Below, in pieces: positions 15,154 through 22,509 of a DNA stretch of 43,721 nt. Numbering within the stretch: the first letter of the stretch is position 1; each line of letters starts with the position of its first letter. The position numbers and the translations under genes were made by a program. Below the pieces are notes generated by a model, which did no database searches, had not been told where the DNA came from, and was given only the letters and a program-made list of their open reading frames with translations. Location of the stretch: assembly GCA_000621405.1 (NCBI GenBank), contig JHYK01000024.1, forward strand, positions 1-43,721, given 5' to 3'. This stretch comes from Lachnospiraceae bacterium AC3007 (GTDB lineage: Bacteria; Bacillota; Clostridia; Lachnospirales; Lachnospiraceae).

Positions 15154-16644
15154 TTATTTCCGTATATACTTTGATACCATCTCCGTAACGAATGAATCCT
15201 TGAAGACCAGAAGCAGGCAAAAATAGGGTATAAAGAAAAGTATGCAGGATATGACCATCACCAAAAAGCTTCCTGCCGTAAGAGACATGTATCTGCTGAA
15301 ATCGGGTATGTAAGACAGCAGGGAGAGAACTCCGGATACTACTGTCGCAAGAATGATGACGTGCAGCTTCACCCCGGAAGAGGGCAGCATGGAGAGGCTT
15401 TTTAGCTTCCGGTACTGTATTATGAGTACCACGGCTTCTGCTACCAGAGTCCCGAAGGCCGCGCCTGCGGCGCCATAGAAAGGGATCAGTATGGCATTAA
15501 GTATCAGATCTGCCACTGCACCGCCTATCTCAGAATATAATACGTATTTTTCCAGTCCATACGGCACCAGTATCTGTATGCCGTATATATTGGTGATGCC
15601 GATAAAAAGGAGAGTCGGCATGATTATCTGCATCGGTAACACGGATGCCGTAAACTTCTCTCCTGCGATCAGCTGTATCACAGGAGCCGCATACATGAAA
15701 AAGTAGACTACCAATGGGATCGATATTATCAGCACAAAATGGAGGGCCTTCGCGCTGATACGGCGGAATTCCTCCATCATCTTGTTTTCAACATAGTAAG
15801 ACAGTCTGGGAAGCAGTACTGAGCCAAGGGATGTGACTAATACTACCAGGATGGACTTTATTTTTACGGATGTACTGTAATATCCGACCTCCGTCTTACT
15901 GGATATGATACCCAGCATTACATTATCAAGATGCAGATATACTGTCGTAGCGCAAGCCATGGCAAAGAATACAAAGACAGGCTTGAGATGTCTCTTTGGA
16001 TCGATGACACGACCTGATCTGCCGATACGGACCAGTTTTTGCGAATATATGAGATTCAGGATATTTGATGCAGATGCGGCAAAGATCGTGAGTGCCGCAT
16101 ATATGAGATAGTCATCCTGGCTTTTTACCAAGAGGAACATGCCTGCTACGGCTATGAACTTGAATATGACGGATCTTATGGTGATATATGAGTATTTCTC
16201 CAGGGCCTGAAAGAGCCAGCTCATGCCTAATGAATTCAGGATGATCGTTGCGCTGATGATGATATAGAGGCTCTTATCCGCTCTAAGTGAAGGGACAGAA
16301 AAGATCACAGCAAAGAATATGATATATACGATAGCTGAGGTGATCAGATTGATGATAAGAAGCTCTGTAACAGTCCTTCCAAGCTCTTCTTTGTCATCTC
16401 TCACTCTTGCGCAGGCTCTGATGCCGTACGAGGGGATGCCGAGCTGTGCAAACATATTAAAATATGTTACGAAAGAGATTGCAAAATTAACGCTTCCTAT
16501 TCCGTCAGGCCCCAGTATCCTTGATACATAGGGGTAGGATATCAGCGGAAATATGAATCCTGACATGTTCAGGATAGTATTCATTATAAAATTCTTTTTG
16601 ATGGAAGGGGTTTTCTGCGATTTTGCGGGTATATTTGTATCCAT
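15154..16644 (-). CDS. Wzx-type polysaccharide flippase (MOP superfamily)
   Basis: A 496-residue membrane protein with about twelve to fourteen transmembrane segments. The N-terminal signature (NTILNMSGFIFPLISYPYVS, RILGPDGIGSVNFAISFVTY) and later GIPSYGIRACARVRDD match Wzx/RfbX flippases, which move undecaprenyl-linked repeat units across the cytoplasmic membrane. The length is normal and no frame break is seen. Its neighbours include two further polytopic membrane proteins (19661 and 20844) that could belong to the same surface-glycan function, though the kinase pair lies between. A long GGGACGGTTCT hairpin (16683-16746) sits upstream, between it and the regulator gene, and may terminate transcription arriving from that gene. 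Confidence 0.9.
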   Translation of the reverse strand: MDTNIPAKSQKTPSIKKNFIMNTILNMSGFIFPLISYPYVSRILGPDGIGSVNFAISFVTYFNMFAQLGIPSYGIRACARVRDDKEELGRTVTELLIINLITSAIVYIIFFAVIFSVPSLRADKSLYIIISATIILNSLGMSWLFQALEKYSYITIRSVIFKFIAVAGMFLLVKSQDDYLIYAALTIFAASASNILNLIYSQKLVRIGRSGRVIDPKRHLKPVFVFFAMACATTVYLHLDNVMLGIISSKTEVGYYSTSVKIKSILVVLVTSLGSVLLPRLSYYVENKMMEEFRRISAKALHFVLIISIPLVVYFFMYAAPVIQLIAGEKFTASVLPMQIIMPTLLFIGITNIYGIQILVPYGLEKYVLYSEIGGAVADLILNAILIPFYGAAGAAFGTLVAEAVVLIIQYRKLKSLSMLPSSGVKLHVIILATVVSGVLSLLSYIPDFSRYMSLTAGSFLVMVISCILFFIPYFCLLLVFKDSFVTEMVSKYIRK

Positions 16645-16682
16645 GGACTATATTTTCTTAGTTTCCGGGGGGGATGTCAAGG

Positions 16683-16746
16683 AAGACAGAGGGACGGTTC
16701 TTATTGTCTTGCTTTCAGCAAGACAAAAGAACCGTCCCTCTGTCTT
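16683..16746. repeat. Long hairpin of two opposed GGGACGGTTCT elements
   Basis: The arms at 16683-16713 and 16716-16746 pair over about 30 bases with one mismatch around a small TTC loop. Each arm holds GACAGAGGGACGGTTCTT. The regulator gene at 16701-17504 ends inside it, so its last residues (RQRDGSFVLLKARQ) are element-encoded. Confidence 0.9.
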
Positions 16747-17504
16747 GTTGCCTCATCCATCTTTTTATGCATCTTGTTAAAGATATAGTTCTGGCGGATC
16801 TCGTTTATGCTTTTCTTCTCCCTGATATTGATAGGGAAGCAGTAATCTCCTTCAAGCCTGCAGACATTGGGCGCTGCAGCGGACGAGAAACTTACGATCC
16901 TGTCTATATTTACCAGGATGCCGCGGTTGATCTGTAAAAACCTGCTGTCGGAGGACAGTTTATCATATATGGCTGCGTATGTGATACGGGGGATATATGC
17001 TTTATTGCTGCTGTCCATTATTTCCACATTATGATTGCTGCTCCTGACATATACGATATCGGAAAAGGGGATCTTATGGTCCTCCCTGTCCCATGTGAAG
17101 CTAAGGACAGGTTCGTTGATGCCCTGCTTTCTGAGTATATCGTCCATAAGCCGTGATAACGTCTGTCTTAGATCTTCTTTATCCGGCGTTTTTATAAGGT
17201 ATTGAAAGGCATGCACATCAAAGGCCTCGCTCATATGATCGGAGCTTGATGTCATAAAGACTATGAGTGCTTCGGGATCGGATCCGCGGATCGATCTTGC
17301 TGTGTCGATACCGGATATTCCATTCATGTAAATATCAAGAAATATGGCCGCATATTGATACGGCCTGTATCCGGATAAAAGGTCTTCACCGCTCTCAAAC
17401 CGGTCGATAGTGAGCGAAAGGCCGGTGGAAGACGCATATTCCGAAAGCAGATCACAAAGGGTAGCGATCTCTTTTATCTGATCATCAACTACAGCTATTT
17501 TCAT
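16701..17504 (-). CDS. LytTR-family response regulator
   Basis: A 267-residue two-domain regulator. The receiver domain has Asp7/Asp8 (VVDDQ), the phosphorylation site Asp57 (FLDIYMNG) and a switch threonine region (FMTSSS). The LytTR DNA-binding domain occupies about residues 135-245 (IVYVRSSNHNVEIM, FLQINRGILVNIDRIVSF). LytTR proteins bind pairs of direct repeats. I start at 17504, where AGGACAGGAA precedes the ATG; a longer reading to 17567 has no such site. It is divergently placed from the kinase gene. The triple direct repeat at 18947 is its most likely target. The last 14 residues come from a palindromic element and are probably dispensable. Confidence 0.9.
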   Translation of the reverse strand: MKIAVVDDQIKEIATLCDLLSEYASSTGLSLTIDRFESGEDLLSGYRPYQYAAIFLDIYMNGISGIDTARSIRGSDPEALIVFMTSSSDHMSEAFDVHAFQYLIKTPDKEDLRQTLSRLMDDILRKQGINEPVLSFTWDREDHKIPFSDIVYVRSSNHNVEIMDSSNKAYIPRITYAAIYDKLSSDSRFLQINRGILVNIDRIVSFSSAAAPNVCRLEGDYCFPINIREKKSINEIRQNYIFNKMHKKMDEATRQRDGSFVLLKARQ

Positions 17505-17609
17505 ATAGTTCCTGTCCTTCACGCCTAAGTGGCTTATATTGCGTATATCCATAAGATGCTGTATCATCGTGATGATCCAGCGACGAAAGGATATGGGTAT
17601 TATATCACA

Positions 17610-18944
17610 ATGGCATTTCAGGATCTTATCATACCGGGCTTATCTTTTCTTACGATCATGTCTGTGCTCTTGTTATGCTACGCGCCCGCAAAGAATCATC
17701 TCCGCTACAAACGCTCCGTTACGCTTGCGATCGTATCCGCTGTCTGCGTCCTGATGTCCGTAGCAACTTATATCTGTACAGCTGTCTTTTCGCAGGACTT
17801 CGGCATTATCAATACCCTTGGGGTCATACTCCTTTTTATAATGTATTACAGATCACTTACGCTGCATATCTCGCAGGCCACGGCTATCTTTTTGTCTGTA
17901 TGCGCTTATATCACGTTTCTTGCCAATTTTTCGATAATTTTCGATGCCCTCATGCACCCTGACGGCAAACTGGTAGACTACAGTCTGGATGCTTTTGTTT
18001 TTCTGTTTGTTCTCTGCGTAGTGTTTTGCTGTGTTTTCATATACCCTTTGGGAAAGAACGGAGCTTTCCTGCTGGATAATCTGCCACATCCCCGCGTATG
18101 GTGGATGTTGTCCGTCGTTTTTGCGATCTTTTATCTATTTAACCTGCGAATGGTAATACATCATTACAGCACACTTCACACCAACAAAGTCGGTATCGCT
18201 TATATCACCGCGATGCTGACTATGTTTGTCCTTCTGATAATGCTTTGTATCATCTTTTATTTCATTGCAAAGACACTGATAGAAAAAAGCGAGACCGAGA
18301 ACAGGAACCGGATCCTCAAAATGCAGGAAAAGCAGTATGAATCGCTTCAGCGTTATATAGACGCCGATGCCAGAGTGCGCCATGATTTCAGGCAGACGAT
18401 CTACACCCTGAAGGAGCTTTCTGCTGAAAAAGACTATCAGGCGATCGACGACTACCTGAACCGCTTTGCAGAAAACCTGCCGCAGAAAGAAACGACAGAT
18501 TACTGCAGGGAACCTGCCTTGAATGCCTTATTAAACCACTATGCCGGTATTTCCGGAAAGCACGGCATAAAGATCAATATAAGGGTTGCGATTCCGGACA
18601 AACTGGCTATCGACAATATCGATCTTTGTTCGATCATAGGAAATATACTGGAAAATGCTGTTATTGCCTGTCTTGATATTCCGGAGGATAAGCGTTTCAT
18701 CCGCGTCAATCTTTCCATCGAGCGGGATAATGAGCTTTATATCGCCATATCCAACAGTTTTTCGGGGCATCCTTCAATGAAGGACGGCCGCTATCTCTCC
18801 ACTCATACGGGCGGAGCCGGCATAGGTCTGATCTCGATATCCGCTACTGCAGAACGCTACAACGGCAGCGCAAACTTCAAGCATGATAATGATGTGTTTT
18901 ATTCCAATATCATGCTTGTGAATGATACTTCTCAGCCCCGGTAA
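17610..18944 (+). CDS. GHKL-type sensor histidine kinase (AgrC/VirS-like)
   Basis: A kinase of about 444 residues. Six or seven hydrophobic segments fill residues 1-220, followed by a coiled-coil linker, the phospho-acceptor His258 in ARVRHDFRQTIYTL, an N-box (IIGNILENAVIAC) and a G-box (HTGGAGIGLISI). This is the peptide-sensing AgrC/BlpH type that works with LytTR regulators. The start is uncertain: the ATG at 17610 begins just before the first hydrophobic segment and leaves room for divergent promoters, while a GTG at 17529 would add 27 residues; neither has a good ribosome binding site. The input signal is unknown; a double-glycine peptide encoded at 22404 is a candidate ligand. Confidence 0.88.
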   Translation: MAFQDLIIPGLSFLTIMSVLLLCYAPAKNHLRYKRSVTLAIVSAVCVLMSVATYICTAVFSQDFGIINTLGVILLFIMYYRSLTLHISQATAIFLSVCAYITFLANFSIIFDALMHPDGKLVDYSLDAFVFLFVLCVVFCCVFIYPLGKNGAFLLDNLPHPRVWWMLSVVFAIFYLFNLRMVIHHYSTLHTNKVGIAYITAMLTMFVLLIMLCIIFYFIAKTLIEKSETENRNRILKMQEKQYESLQRYIDADARVRHDFRQTIYTLKELSAEKDYQAIDDYLNRFAENLPQKETTDYCREPALNALLNHYAGISGKHGIKINIRVAIPDKLAIDNIDLCSIIGNILENAVIACLDIPEDKRFIRVNLSIERDNELYIAISNSFSGHPSMKDGRYLSTHTGGAGIGLISISATAERYNGSANFKHDNDVFYSNIMLVNDTSQPR

Positions 18945-18946
18945 GT

Positions 18947-19006
18947 CATTCACGCCGTTTTTCTGACATTCACGCCGTTTTTCTGACATTCACGCCGTTT
19001 TTCTTA
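18947..19006. promoter_or_regulatory. Three tandem 20-bp direct repeats, putative LytTR operator
   Basis: CATTCACGCCGTTTTTCTGA occurs at 18947-18966 and 18967-18986, and again at 18987-19006 with one change. The 20-bp period equals two helical turns. The CGTTTTT part resembles LytTR half-sites (a CGTT core), and the third copy overlaps the -35 position of the lipoprotein promoter. Binding by the regulator encoded at 16701 is inference. Confidence 0.75.
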
Positions 19007-19031
19007 CTTTTCGGAAATTTAGTTTTATAAT
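19004..19031 (+). promoter_or_regulatory. Promoter of the acidic lipoprotein gene
   Basis: TATAAT at 19026-19031 is preceded 16 bases upstream by a poor -35 (TTACTT, 19004-19009) inside the third direct repeat. A weak -35 covered by activator sites is typical of LytTR-activated promoters. Confidence 0.6.
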
Positions 19032-19053
19032 GTCCCCGTTGTTTTTGCGGATT

Positions 19054-19072
19054 TTGCGGACCGGGTCCGCAA
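19054..19072 (+). promoter_or_regulatory. Perfect 8-bp hairpin in the lipoprotein mRNA leader
   Basis: TTGCGGAC and GTCCGCAA pair across a 3-base loop, nine bases before the ribosome binding site AGGAGG. It may stabilise the transcript or affect translation. Confidence 0.55.
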
Positions 19073-19095
19073 TAAGAAAAAGGAGGAACATTATT

Positions 19096-19605
19096 ATGAA
19101 AAAGAAACTGATGACGATCATTCTGGCTGCAGCCCTTTCGGTATCCATGCTCTGCGCTTGCGGAGGGGATGACAGCGCTGCAGACGCTGCACCGGCAGAT
19201 GCTGCTGTGGAAGATACAGGTGCTGAGGAAGCAGACGCTGAGGAAGCAGACGCTGAGGGAGCAGATGCTGAGGAAGCCGGGGATGCAGTTGACGTTACGT
19301 ATGTTGACGGCTTCTATGCCAACGACGGGGAGAAGGATTTTATGATCTTCTTCTATGAGACATCAAACGGCGACCTTGCTTACGTAAATGACGGAACCGA
19401 CGAGGCTATTGCTGAGTACACGGTTACAGAGGATGCGCTGGATGACGGAACTCCTTTCTATCTTGTATCTGTAGGCGAGACTACGCTTGGATACTATGAG
19501 GAAGGCGAGGATGTCTACCTTGTAGATGATGAGGGAAGCGTCTATAATGCAGCCCACCTTACTGAAGAGGAAGCTGAAGATTTACATTCCATGGTGACTG
19601 AGTAA
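19096..19605 (+). CDS. Acidic repeat-containing lipoprotein
   Basis: A 169-residue exported protein. The N-terminal signal (KKKLMTIILAAALSVSMLCAC) ends in a lipobox with the modified Cys at about residue 21. A low-complexity acidic linker with repeated ADAEE units follows (about 36-63). The folded C-terminal part has repeating strands (GFYANDGEKDFMIFFYE, FYLVSVGETTLGYYEEGE, VYLVDDEGSVY), suggesting a small beta-sheet domain; I recognise no named family. The ATG at 19096 has AAGGAGG nine bases upstream. The upstream triple direct repeat and TATAAT box make it the likely main output of the LytTR two-component pair next door. Confidence 0.8.
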   Translation: MKKKLMTIILAAALSVSMLCACGGDDSAADAAPADAAVEDTGAEEADAEEADAEGADAEEAGDAVDVTYVDGFYANDGEKDFMIFFYETSNGDLAYVNDGTDEAIAEYTVTEDALDDGTPFYLVSVGETTLGYYEEGEDVYLVDDEGSVYNAAHLTEEEAEDLHSMVTE

Positions 19606-19615
19606 AATACACGGG

Positions 19616-19685
19616 AGTGACAGGGGGACGTACCTTTTGACACCTTCCAGTGCTAAGGTGTCAAAAGGTACGTCCCCCTGTCACT
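19616..19685. repeat. Long hairpin, GGGACGTACC-type element
   Basis: Perfect 31-bp arms (19616-19646 and 19655-19685) enclose the loop CCAGTGCT. The arms carry GACAGGGGGACGTACC and TTTTGACACCTT. The element separates the lipoprotein gene from the convergent membrane gene, whose stop codon and last residues lie inside it, so it can act as a two-way terminator. A close relative is at 25558. Confidence 0.92.
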
Positions 19686-20854
19686 GATGATTCACCTGTA
19701 TCCCAGATGGCAAATGGCATCACGCACATCAGATTCAGAGACCAGTCTACCTGAGCAGCGTCGGTAATGCTGAAAAGAGCCATGACCAGCAGCGCGGAAT
19801 ATATGATTTTGCACTTCGATCGCCTGGCTTTTATCATATAGAAGGTCAGTATGACAAGGATCAGAGCGAACACTATGAGCCCGTCCGAGATCGGAGATCG
19901 AAGGCAGAAGGAGTCGATCACAAAATAGTTTCCTGGATTTCCGGATTCGGACAGCCCCTGTCCAAAAAGCGTCAATGGATAATCTCTTACCTCATCAAAG
20001 ACCTTGAGTCTGTATGCAAAGCTGCTCAGCCATTGATATGTTGAGGCCAGATCACTGATCCTGCTCCTGCAGGCCACAAGTGTGCCGTAGATCGCAACTG
20101 CCCAGATATTTGAGTAGTCGAGGAAATACTTCTTTGCATTTTCCGCCAGCTTATCTAGTTTTTCATTTTGAAAGTGCCTCTCATAGACCTGTGACCCAAG
20201 GCAGAGCAGGGTGAATAAGGTCATGCATACAGCCGCGTTCTTCGCGTGGACCAGCTTATACGTTACGACGATCGAAGCGATGATCACTGCATACTCATAT
20301 ATCTTCAGTCTGCCGTTTTTTATTATCGCGTAAGAAATGATGAGAAACAGCACAGCAAAGGCAAAATTGGTCCTGTTTACCATTCCCAGCGCGAATGCCC
20401 GCTCACTGTGTCCGTACTGTCCTATGATACCCATGAATGAACATGCGATCGTTACGATAAAGACAGTCAGTGTAGATATAAACCCTATCATCATTGCCTT
20501 TTTCATAGATCTCCTGCTGAATGCAACGCAGAGAAGGAAAAACATGCCTGATCCGTCAATGCATATCGCACCCACCAGACTGAGGAGTGCGTATACGATC
20601 CGTATTTTCCTGTCCTGCTCTGTGATCACGCTGTATATGGCATAATCCAGTATGATGAATTCGCAGATATGAAAAGCGGTGAGCGGGAGGAGATATATAT
20701 ATCCATACTCTTGGGCAAACATGGTGTTACCAAGGAAAAAATCGTAACCGATGGCATATACCACTGCCGAATAGAAGATGATCTCCGATATGCGGGCGGC
20801 ATTATTTTTGTGTCCTTCTTTGATACCGGGAATAAGCGCTCTCTCATCCTGCAT
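19661..20854 (-). CDS. Polytopic membrane protein, O-antigen polymerase/ligase-like
   Basis: A protein of 397 residues with about ten to twelve hydrophobic segments and a larger extracytoplasmic loop near the C-terminus (DYPLTLFGQGLSESGNPGNY). Size and topology fit Wzy-type polymerases or WaaL-like ligases that act on lipid-linked glycans; I see no decisive motif, so the call is by topology and context. It overlaps the preceding membrane gene by 11 bases, so the two are co-translated. The final residues (SSVTGGRTF) and the stop codon are read from the long palindromic element at 19616-19685, indicating that the native 3' end was replaced. Confidence 0.6.
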   Translation of the reverse strand: MQDERALIPGIKEGHKNNAARISEIIFYSAVVYAIGYDFFLGNTMFAQEYGYIYLLPLTAFHICEFIILDYAIYSVITEQDRKIRIVYALLSLVGAICIDGSGMFFLLCVAFSRRSMKKAMMIGFISTLTVFIVTIACSFMGIIGQYGHSERAFALGMVNRTNFAFAVLFLIISYAIIKNGRLKIYEYAVIIASIVVTYKLVHAKNAAVCMTLFTLLCLGSQVYERHFQNEKLDKLAENAKKYFLDYSNIWAVAIYGTLVACRSRISDLASTYQWLSSFAYRLKVFDEVRDYPLTLFGQGLSESGNPGNYFVIDSFCLRSPISDGLIVFALILVILTFYMIKARRSKCKIIYSALLVMALFSITDAAQVDWSLNLMCVMPFAIWDTGESSVTGGRTF

Positions 20855-22355
20855 TTGAGTCTGCTCCTTCCATATCGGCTGTATCTTCTCCTTCTTCGGT
20901 CTTATTTTCCTCGTAGAGGGTTTCCTTCTGAGTCATCTCCCTGCCCCGGACAGGGGCCATGCTTTCAAACAGAAATACAGCCAGGTATACCAATACCGCA
21001 AAATGCACGCACATCATGATGCTGCTTTTGCGGCTTTCTGATCTTGCGCTGCTTTTCTGCGTCATGTATCCGGCGGCCTCATATTCGATCTCGTCAAAGC
21101 TCAGCATGAGCATCATTATGGCCGGGAGCATCTGCAGGGTGTACATCCAGTCATATCCCAGGCATAGATACGTTCTTGCCGCATATAAAGTCAGCACGCT
21201 GACTATAAATACGCCAAGTGCCATCGCTCCCCCTCTTTTTTTCCTGTATCTCCATACCATGTATAACAGAAAGCCCAGCAGATACATCATTGGGACCTTC
21301 AGGCAGAGATACGGCTCGAATCTGAAGAAATTATGTATCTCATGGGGAGAAAGGAAAAGTCTCATCTCTCCCAGCACGAGCATTCTTTCATTTGTATCTA
21401 CCTGATCTATGTCCAGCGCTCCAAGGCGGTATATGGCGTCCGTAACACTCTGTATCTCCTCATCCCTGTACCTGGTATGGGGCACTCCATATGAAAGCGC
21501 CTTTTCGTACCCTGTCCTGTACGCGATGGACGATGAGAGCTCCGTATGGCTGAAGTAATATAGTCTGTCGGCATAGTACAGCCCTGCTCCGACGATCACA
21601 AGTATGCCGGAGATGATGACGGCTATGATGAGGCCTCGGACAGCGCCGGCATTCTTTCCTTTTTCTGTCTTGGTCGTAAATCTCCCGGATATCGCAAAAT
21701 AAATGATCACATATATGCATCCCGTGGCATATGCCGCAAAGAAGAGAAAGAAAGACGTAAGCCCTGCTATGATCCCGTATGCCAGCGCAAGCGCAGTAAA
21801 TTGTATCGTAAAGCCATGCTCTGTCTGGTATTCCAGAAGATATACCGCTGCCAGCGCAAGATATACCGTAGTCTTCATATATCCCGGGAGCGCGAAAGCT
21901 TCATAGGACATGAAGATCATGACACCGGCTGTCAGGATCCTGACTGTTATGCTGTCCTTTCTTTTTAGCGTAAGATACGAGACCGTCACCATGGCGGCAA
22001 AGGTACACACATCATGGAATATGAGATATACCGGAGCCGTCCCGGATATACTGGAGATCGCTATGAGAAGCTTCGCCAGGATATAATTTGAAAAGAGGAC
22101 CGCAGAAGTGGGAGTTCCCGCCTCATAAGCTCCTCTTATCAGGTCGTTCATTATGATATCGGCTCTGTTTTCAAAAAAAGGTGTGAACATGATCAGATCT
22201 ATAATGAGCAGTATGGATACCGTGCATACAGAAAAGAGGAACTGATCATTCCTTACACCACCCGGAGCCGCTGTCTCCATGCTCATATCGGTTTTTCTGC
22301 TGGATCCATCTTCCAAATCAAGGCTCTCCGTCCGAATCTTTCCGTTATCACTCAA
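20844..22355 (-). CDS. Polytopic membrane protein of unknown function
   Basis: A 503-residue protein with a hydrophilic N-terminus (about 35 residues), eleven or so hydrophobic segments and an acidic, charged C-terminal tail. A central extracytoplasmic region (ADRLYYFSHTELSSSIAYRT to FFRFEPYLCLK) lies between two membrane blocks. The overall plan resembles GT-C glycosyltransferases or other glycan-assembly membrane proteins, but no acidic catalytic motif stands out and I do not name a family. It is translationally coupled to the Wzy-like gene that follows, which supports a shared role in surface-polymer assembly. Its promoter was not identified; a peptide gene lies 48 bases upstream on the same strand. 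Confidence 0.55.
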   Translation of the reverse strand: MSDNGKIRTESLDLEDGSSRKTDMSMETAAPGGVRNDQFLFSVCTVSILLIIDLIMFTPFFENRADIIMNDLIRGAYEAGTPTSAVLFSNYILAKLLIAISSISGTAPVYLIFHDVCTFAAMVTVSYLTLKRKDSITVRILTAGVMIFMSYEAFALPGYMKTTVYLALAAVYLLEYQTEHGFTIQFTALALAYGIIAGLTSFFLFFAAYATGCIYVIIYFAISGRFTTKTEKGKNAGAVRGLIIAVIISGILVIVGAGLYYADRLYYFSHTELSSSIAYRTGYEKALSYGVPHTRYRDEEIQSVTDAIYRLGALDIDQVDTNERMLVLGEMRLFLSPHEIHNFFRFEPYLCLKVPMMYLLGFLLYMVWRYRKKRGGAMALGVFIVSVLTLYAARTYLCLGYDWMYTLQMLPAIMMLMLSFDEIEYEAAGYMTQKSSARSESRKSSIMMCVHFAVLVYLAVFLFESMAPVRGREMTQKETLYEENKTEEGEDTADMEGADSNAG

Positions 22356-22403
22356 ATCCCCGGTGCTCCATCAATAATAGCATCGGCACTGTCTTCTTTC
22401 AAT

Positions 22404-22490
22404 TCAAAGAAGTCTTACTATCTTGTCACCCGAAAAGCTGCGTCTTCCTCCGTTGACTTCTTCAAGCATCTCATCGTTGATCTTACCCAT
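22404..22490 (-). CDS. 28-residue double-glycine-leader peptide
   Basis: An ATG at 22488-22490, with AAGGA about ten bases upstream, encodes MGKINDEMLEEVNGG followed by RRSFSGDKIVRLL and a stop at 22404-22406. The LEEVNGG segment is a classic double-glycine leader, the export and cleavage signal of peptide bacteriocins and signalling peptides processed by C39-peptidase ABC transporters. Cleavage after GG would free a 13-residue basic peptide. A one-base shift near the stop would extend the peptide (FELKEDSADAIIDGAPGI), so the gene may be truncated by frameshift. No dedicated exporter is in the window. A role as inducer for the nearby AgrC-like kinase is inference. Confidence 0.6.
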   Translation of the reverse strand: MGKINDEMLEEVNGGRRSFSGDKIVRLL

Positions 22491-22509
22491 AGTTTTACAT
22501 CCTTATGTC

